A stretch of 33,644 nucleotides of DNA from a virus. The notes under the pieces were generated by a model that saw nothing but the letters and a program-made list of their open reading frames with translations, made no database searches and was not told where the DNA came from. Shown piece by piece: positions 29,334 to 33,644 of the stretch. The stretch is taken from positions 1 through 33,644 of the IMG/VR virus record IMGVR_UViG_3300049048_000026, one strand, 5' to 3'. How positions within the stretch are numbered: the first letter of the stretch is position 1; each line of letters opens with the position of its first letter. The position numbers were made by a program, and so were the translations under genes.

Positions 29334-30926
29334 CTATTGTTGTCCTTTGTTGATATCGACTTCAAAAAACTTGATACGAAAACTATAGGCAGCGTTCGCA
29401 ACAAGCTTGAAAGCACGGCGCCTAAAAGAGCCAAGCTGAGTAACAAATGGGAAGTCATAGGCGGCGTTAAGTGGAGAACTGTTGTTGAACGTGTAATCCC
29501 CATCTGACCAGTACAGCGTCATAGACGGAGTAGCGGAAGTGTTGTTAACCGTCTGCCCTACGGCAAAGCGAGACATAAACTTAAGATTCATCGTACCGAA
29601 GTCCATAGGAACTGTACGAATCTCGATTTGGTAAGGCAGCGTGGTAGTGCCACCGTTGAAGTAGTCCTGACCATACGAAGTGAAGTACGAAGTACTCAAC
29701 GTAGACGGGCCCATACTACCAAAGTAGGCAACGCCACCAGTGAAGTAGTTACCAGCCACAAAGGTCGCAATGTTTCCACTAGTGCCGTTGTGTGTAGCCA
29801 TAACGTTAAACATCTGACCATCACTACCGCAAGAGAACTCAAACCATTGCTGTGCATCGAAGCTGTATGCGAACACACCGTTACCAGCATCATTCGTATT
29901 AGAGGCTCCGGGGATACGCAAGACGTAAAGCAAGTCTCCGTTTTGTCGCATCATGTAACCTCGGATGTTTGCCGCTGACGCTCCATTATTCAGAGCTAGG
30001 TTCAGATATGGCATCATCCACGCAGCATCAATCTCTTTGTGCTTGAAGTCCTCAATTACCTTAATGACCGCCTCACCGTCGTTGTTGTTGGCAATGAAGA
30101 TTGCCATGTTCTCGGTAGAGGCCAACGAAGTTGAAATCGAAGTACCAAAGGGCAGGACACCACCATCATACCGTGCTAACGGAGAGCCAGAGGCATTCGC
30201 TGCATCGTAGAAGAACTCAGTACCTGTACGGCCAATAGCCACCAAGTAGTTGTTGATCTTCACTAAGCCTGTGATATCGTCAGGATAGAGTTCCGAACTA
30301 ATATAGCTACCGTTGGTCCACGCAGCGGGATCGTTAAGATCGCTGTTGTAAAGATCAGCAGTATTGGCTTTTGCTAGGAACAGATAACCGTCAAGGAAGA
30401 TGGGATTAGGCACATGCGGAGTAGGAAAGTCCACATCCGTAATCTTCGTACCAGCAGCGTTGCTGGTATAGACATATCCCTCAACACCATCCACTAGAAC
30501 TAGTGACTTGACATTTGATGCGTTAATGAATTCAGTGAAGCCCACAGGACTAGATGCGGAAGTCAACAGAGTGTTAACCGCTGTCCAGCTTCCAGCAAGT
30601 CCCGTGGTACTGGTATAGACGCTGGTGTTAATCACTACAAAGTAATAAACATTACCAGCACTCTTTTCCCACACATAGCACCCACGCACCGGGTCAGAGG
30701 TAGCAGCCACTTGGCCTGCACAAATGGGCAAACGACTCTCCGCATGGAGAATCGGATCGCTGTCCTTCTGCTCTTTAATCTTGCGAGGTAGGAGGTTAAC
30801 CATACCCGCATCGACTCGCGTCGTGCAATTACCCGGACTAACACCCACTCGCATATCAATTGGATAGACAGAAGTGATGCGTTGAGTTCCGTAGGTATCT
30901 TTTTCAGGTGCCGATGTGTAAGCCAT
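29334..30926 (-). CDS. P22 gp10-like packaged-DNA stabilisation / tail hub protein
   Basis: This 530-residue protein resembles phage stabilisation proteins of the P22 gp10 type, which form the hexameric hub below the portal and seal packaged DNA. The N terminus (RITSVYPIDMRVGVSPGN) is followed by repeated beta-propeller-like blades, each with aromatic-Gly motifs: GCYVWEKSAGNVYYFVV, PIFLDGYLFLAK, INNYLVAIGRTGTEFFYD, and QNGDLLYVLRIPG. It follows the gp4-like gene with a one-base overlap, the same order as in P22-like tail modules. The call rests on pattern and neighbourhood rather than a single catalytic signature. Confidence 0.78.
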   Translation of the reverse strand: MAYTSAPEKDTYGTQRITSVYPIDMRVGVSPGNCTTRVDAGMVNLLPRKIKEQKDSDPILHAESRLPICAGQVAATSDPVRGCYVWEKSAGNVYYFVVINTSVYTSTTGLAGSWTAVNTLLTSASSPVGFTEFINASNVKSLVLVDGVEGYVYTSNAAGTKITDVDFPTPHVPNPIFLDGYLFLAKANTADLYNSDLNDPAAWTNGSYISSELYPDDITGLVKINNYLVAIGRTGTEFFYDAANASGSPLARYDGGVLPFGTSISTSLASTENMAIFIANNNDGEAVIKVIEDFKHKEIDAAWMMPYLNLALNNGASAANIRGYMMRQNGDLLYVLRIPGASNTNDAGNGVFAYSFDAQQWFEFSCGSDGQMFNVMATHNGTSGNIATFVAGNYFTGGVAYFGSMGPSTLSTSYFTSYGQDYFNGGTTTLPYQIEIRTVPMDFGTMNLKFMSRFAVGQTVNNTSATPSMTLYWSDGDYTFNNSSPLNAAYDFPFVTQLGSFRRRAFKLVANAAYSFRIKFFEVDINKGQQ

Positions 30927-31624
30927 CAGTATTTCCTAGGTTGAAGAAACAAACTCCCTTCCTCGCTACCGTAGGACAACGCTTGATCTTTCCAGAACTT
31001 GGCCTCACCAGCAATCAGGTTTCGATCAGCGGGTGGGATGCCGTACTCTGGAGCCAGTGCCCAAGCAAGGTTATAAATGAGAGCTTGAATCCAATACGGA
31101 GGAAAATCGAAATCATCCGTACTAGTCGTCATGTCCTCAAAAGGTGCTTGGTAGTGGATCGTAATTTCAGTCGTGCTGTCATCCGGTGTCGGCCACAGTT
31201 GAATGACACCCGTAGTCCGCAGAGGCTGGTAGTAGAGATTAACAGGAGTACCAGAGGAATTATCCTGCGGCAAATTCATAAAGTCATACCTGTTATACAC
31301 GTTCAGCGGGGTGTTATCCCCACCAGTTAATGTATAAAATCCCTGTAAGACTTTAAGCGGTTGTACCGTGTTCAGGGTTTGACTAGGACCAATCGTGTAA
31401 GACGCTGTACCAGAAGTCACCGTAAACGTGTATGAAGTGATCTTCCACAACGGCATACCGTCTGCATGGAACGCTTTGATTAGCGCGTTAAGCGCGTCGT
31501 TTGCGTCTGCAATTTGGTTGGCACTAGGAGTACCACCAGAAGGAAGCACTGCTAGTTTACGCAAGGCTCCAGTAATGACTTGGTTACGATTTAACGTCCA
31601 AGTGCTCGTTCCGCTTGTCGCCAT
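30926..31624 (-). CDS. P22 gp4-like head-tail adaptor (tail accessory factor)
   Basis: This 232-residue protein looks like the P22 gp4 tail accessory/adaptor family. Its N-terminal helical part reads NQVITGALRKLAVLPSG ... DANDALNALIKAFHADG, typical of connector proteins that dock under the portal. A strand-rich middle follows (SYTFTVTSGTASYTIGP), then the helix YWIQALIYNLAWALAPEYG and a C terminus with GEAKFWKDQAL. It overlaps the holin candidate by about 41 bases and the gp10-like gene by one. Position next to the gp10-like protein supports the call. Confidence 0.8.
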   Translation of the reverse strand: MATSGTSTWTLNRNQVITGALRKLAVLPSGGTPSANQIADANDALNALIKAFHADGMPLWKITSYTFTVTSGTASYTIGPSQTLNTVQPLKVLQGFYTLTGGDNTPLNVYNRYDFMNLPQDNSSGTPVNLYYQPLRTTGVIQLWPTPDDSTTEITIHYQAPFEDMTTSTDDFDFPPYWIQALIYNLAWALAPEYGIPPADRNLIAGEAKFWKDQALSYGSEEGSLFLQPRKY

Positions 31625-31817
31625 TTCTAGCCTTTCGTTTTACAAACCAATAATCCCAAAGTTGGGTGCCAAGCCATGCAATAGAGAAAACGCCAGCGAT
31701 TACAGGGACTACATCGACAAAGACACCAGCAGCAACTCCGACAGCGGCCCAATTGAGGTAGGATTTGATCGGCTCGATCAACCGATCAACTTGGTGAAAA
31801 GTGTCCATCAAACTCAT
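31584..31817 (-). CDS. Small membrane protein, holin candidate
   Basis: This 77-residue protein has a short charged N terminus (MSLMDTFHQVDRLIEPIKSY), then two closely spaced hydrophobic stretches (LNWAAVGVAAGVFVDVV and IAGVFSIAWLGTQLWDYWFV), and a very basic C-terminal tail (KRKARNGDKR). That is the layout of class II-type holins, which form the lesion that lets endolysin reach the cell wall. The lysozyme lies at the far end of the same operon. It overlaps the gp4-like gene in another frame. The holin role is inferred from topology. Confidence 0.6.
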   Translation of the reverse strand: MSLMDTFHQVDRLIEPIKSYLNWAAVGVAAGVFVDVVPVIAGVFSIAWLGTQLWDYWFVKRKARNGDKRNEHLDVKS

Positions 31818-31819
31818 GA

Positions 31820-32614
31820 TTATGCTGCTCGTGCCAAGTGGCCTTGAAAGTAGGTCAGAGCCGCACCCGGCTCAACAGCTAGAGTGCTGCCCCCACTGTA
31901 GTAACACCACAACTCAACATAATCAGTGGTACCATTCATTTGAACCAAAGCACTCACAGTAGCCATCCGACCACTGTCAGCAGCAGACCCGGACATAGTT
32001 CCTCGCTTGATCTCTGCTCCATTTTTATAAATGGTAACGAGAACAGTGAGTCCGCTACCGTTGAATTGAGTAGCTCCGGTAATTAGGTAATAACCTGCAA
32101 CATTAGGGGTAAACCTATAGTTTGTTGCATTGTCGTAGCAGTTGGCTGTATCAAACTCTTCGGTTTGGCATTGGACCTTTGTAATTAAACCGTTTGTTAT
32201 AGCTTGAGAGGTAGACCGATACGCACTGAATGCTGGGCCAGTACCAGCAACTCCAGTAGCCAAGTCTGCTTGTAGCACACTACCATTAGGTAACCCACCA
32301 GCAGTCAAGGCAGTGAGGCTGGTGATATCGTTATTAGCACCAGAGGCTGCGGCACCTAGATTAGCACGCGCATCAGCCGCAGTAGAAGCACCAGTTCCAC
32401 CATCAGCCACTGCCAAATCCGTAATTCCGGTAATCGTGCCACCAGTGATGGCGGCAGCGGAATTGGTTGTCTTTAAATTAAGAGCTGCCTGCGTAGCAGT
32501 TGAAATAGGAAGAGAACCAAGAGTAGCCTTAGAGGTCGTACCGGAGTCAACCAGCGGAATGGTATCATCCGTGGTAGGACTAGCTACGCTAGGTAGTTCA
32601 GAAATCTTAGGCAT
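31820..32614 (-). CDS. Tail fibre / appendage protein with C1q-like C-terminal domain
   Basis: This 264-residue protein begins MPKISELPSVASPTTDDTIP, a common phage fibre N terminus. The collagen-free repeat region includes DLAVADGGTGASTAADARAN, a segment recurrent in phage fibres. The C-terminal 130 residues look like a C1q/TNF-type jelly roll: FSAYRSTSQAI ... NYRFTPNVAGYYLITG ... VTIYKNGAEIKRG ... DYVELWCYYSGG. Such domains form trimers that bind surface ligands. It is probably a virion decoration or receptor-binding protein. Confidence 0.8.
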   Translation of the reverse strand: MPKISELPSVASPTTDDTIPLVDSGTTSKATLGSLPISTATQAALNLKTTNSAAAITGGTITGITDLAVADGGTGASTAADARANLGAAASGANNDITSLTALTAGGLPNGSVLQADLATGVAGTGPAFSAYRSTSQAITNGLITKVQCQTEEFDTANCYDNATNYRFTPNVAGYYLITGATQFNGSGLTVLVTIYKNGAEIKRGTMSGSAADSGRMATVSALVQMNGTTDYVELWCYYSGGSTLAVEPGAALTYFQGHLARAA

Positions 32615-32908
32615 TTAATTCTCCGTTAAAAGGTTGACACCACTTTCTGTGGTTAAGAAGGCAGTAATATCAGCCTCTGTCGAAATTTCTTGTGGACCAA
32701 CAAACACATCCTGTGCTTCTGGTCGAGCCCAAGGAGGACTCACATGCTCCTGTGGAACACGGATCAGTAATTGTGGATGTTTTGGTTCCCAGCACCTATC
32801 ACATACCATGAGGCCGGTCCACTCTTTCCGTAGGGCACTCGCTTTGAAGCGAAAGCCACAACGGTCGCATATCGCATTCCAGTCTCCTAGTACGAGGTAG
32901 TTACGCAT
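32615..32908 (-). CDS. Phage zinc-ribbon protein of the virion region
   Basis: This 97-residue protein starts MRNYLVLGDWNAICDRCGFR and has paired CxxC motifs (Cys14/Cys17 and Cys36/Cys39) in a small zinc ribbon, then KHPQLLIRVP and a variable acidic tail. Proteins with this DRCGF ... KEWTGL ... VCDRCWEPKHPQ pattern are common beside phage fibre genes, but their function is not established. Confidence 0.75.
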   Translation of the reverse strand: MRNYLVLGDWNAICDRCGFRFKASALRKEWTGLMVCDRCWEPKHPQLLIRVPQEHVSPPWARPEAQDVFVGPQEISTEADITAFLTTESGVNLLTEN

Positions 32909-33134
32909 TCATTCTCTCCAAGTCCTCGGCGTAAGCCTTTTTACAATGGTCTTCTTGGTTCCATAGCCAACGGAAGAACCAGTTGATGACTGGTTCCCAA
33001 CGACTCTTTTCTTTATGAGCCCACCCGGATAGGGTGAGCCCACGAGGAGCACCAAGTAAACGGGCGATATGAAGATCGGCTCGTAGCAAATCTTGGATGT
33101 TGTCCCGGATATAGTTTACAAGCCAATCCTTCAT
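32901..33134 (-). CDS. Hypothetical protein
   Basis: This 77-residue protein (MKDWLVNYIRDNIQDLLRAD) is helical with many Trp and charged residues (EPVINWFFRWLWNQEDHCKK). It overlaps the zinc-ribbon start by eight bases and follows the fibre fragment with nine bases between. I do not recognise the family; a short lysis-related or assembly role is possible but unsupported. Confidence 0.6.
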   Translation of the reverse strand: MKDWLVNYIRDNIQDLLRADLHIARLLGAPRGLTLSGWAHKEKSRWEPVINWFFRWLWNQEDHCKKAYAEDLERMNA

Positions 33135-33143
33135 ATATTTTCC

Positions 33144-33350
33144 TTAAAGAGTAATACCCATTTTGTTTCCAACAAAACGTTCCGCCTGCGTAATTTGCAG
33201 CGCAGAGGAAGCAGCGCCCCGGATGATGGTCTGGTACTCCCTGCCGTTGAAGGGGAGAGTGGAGCCACCACGGCGGCCGAAGTAGAGGGGGTAATTGCCG
33301 AAGTTGCCCGTTCCTTGGTCCGTAGCGGAAGTGACCGCGACGCCGTTCAC
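33144..33350 (-). CDS. C-terminal piece of a LamG/concanavalin-like fibre, out of frame with its upstream part
   Basis: This 68-residue frame (MNGVAVTSATDQGTGNFGNY) reads like the end of a laminin-G-type domain common in phage fibres: SATDQGTGNFGNYPLYFGRR, FNGREYQTIIRGA, and a final QAERFVGNKMGITL. It starts with a GTG overlapping the stop of the frame at 33,347 by four bases. In intact relatives of this fold the two parts are continuous, so the domain has been split by a small indel, or it is re-initiated at the GTGA overlap. Confidence 0.55.
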   Translation of the reverse strand: MNGVAVTSATDQGTGNFGNYPLYFGRRGGSTLPFNGREYQTIIRGAASSALQITQAERFVGNKMGITL

Positions 33351-33644
33351 TCGCTGTCGCCGCTAATGTCGCCGATTCCAGTCAGCACATTGCTGATCGG
33401 CGCGGCGTAGTTGGCAGCAGATGAGACCGTTCCATCGCCCGTGCCCTTGCTGCGCCAAAAATAATTTGAACCAGCGGCTCCAGCAGGGGCCGTGATATAG
33501 AACGTCCCGTTATTGGCGGCAGAACTGACGGACAGCTCTACTAACGCGCCGACCGCCGCATCACTCTGCTTATTCACCCCCGCCCAGACAGTCATCTTGT
33601 CCGTAGCCGAGAAGTCCACGCTCCCCGTTGCCATGGAGTCGTCT
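33347..33644 (-). CDS. Partial LamG-like fibre protein, 5' end beyond the window
   Basis: The frame is open to the window edge, so the gene starts outside; the ATG at 33632-33634 is probably internal, because coding continues upstream (DDSMATGSVDFSATDK). It contains the beta-rich first half of a LamG-type domain (KMTVWAGVNKQSDAAVGALV, GTFYITAPAGAAGSNYFW) and ends ISGDSE at TGA. The second half continues at 33,350 in another frame. This looks like a damaged or recoded receptor-binding fibre. Confidence 0.6.
   Translation of the reverse strand, partial: DDSMATGSVDFSATDKMTVWAGVNKQSDAAVGALVELSVSSAANNGTFYITAPAGAAGSNYFWRSKGTGDGTVSSAANYAAPISNVLTGIGDISGDSE

Noticed and set aside
1-33644. tRNA genes, CRISPR arrays, integrase or attachment sites
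   Set aside because: No cloverleaf-like tRNA, regularly spaced repeat array, recombinase or repressor gene was recognised on either strand, so nothing supports a temperate lifestyle or tRNA cargo in this window.

Overview
The window is one 33.6 kb piece of a lytic-type double-stranded DNA bacteriophage genome, most likely a podovirus (short tail) infecting a Gram-negative bacterium. Evidence for a podovirus: P22-like head-tail completion proteins (gp4-like and gp10-like), a T7/Pol I-type DNA polymerase, a very large internal-virion-type protein, and no tail tube, sheath or tape-measure genes. Evidence for a Gram-negative host: two near-consensus sigma70 promoters, and a GH108-type lysozyme with a small holin candidate. 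The exact host cannot be read from the sequence. Terminase, portal, capsid and any phage RNA polymerase are not in the window.

Layout. Bases 1-20,821 carry tightly packed rightward genes, most overlapping by 1-14 bases. Bases 20,867-33,644 carry leftward virion and lysis genes. The two arms converge on a bidirectional terminator at 20,829-20,864. The rightward arm has four blocks. (a) 8-6,784 is an amidoligase-type cluster: class I glutamine amidotransferase, phiEco32-like COOH-NH2 ligase, a second amidoligase, class II glutamine amidotransferase and an ATP-grasp ligase, interleaved with proteins of unknown function. (b) 6,762-12,709 holds primase, DnaB-like helicase and a DNA polymerase broken into two parts. 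(c) 12,813-16,278 holds a probable ssDNA-binding protein, a flap-type 5'-3' exonuclease, HNH nucleases and a metallophosphoesterase. (d) 16,275-20,821 is dNTP supply: dATP/dGTP diphosphohydrolase-like protein, MazG, ThyX and class II (B12-dependent) ribonucleotide reductase. The leftward arm, read from the right end, holds a frameshifted LamG-like fibre piece, small proteins, a C1q-like fibre, a holin candidate, gp4-like and gp10-like proteins, a structural protein split by an apparent +1 frameshift, an internal virion protein, a 1,777-residue protein with an HExxH motif, and lysozyme.

The replication arm is heavily colonised by homing-endonuclease-type genes: HNH at 8,203, 11,533 and 14,450, and LAGLIDADG at 17,256 and 20,358, plus a further HNH at 14,964. 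Several overlap essential genes and seem to start at weak or non-AUG codons. One lies inside the DNA polymerase gene between 18/19 direct repeats, and the downstream polymerase fragment has an in-frame TAG plus one extra codon inside catalytic motif A.

The most notable points are the five-enzyme amide-ligation cluster, the multiply interrupted polymerase, a predicted hairpin-assisted start site behind one of two paralogous promoters, and a probable +1 frameshift in a virion gene. All function calls rest on reading motifs by eye; no database search was possible.
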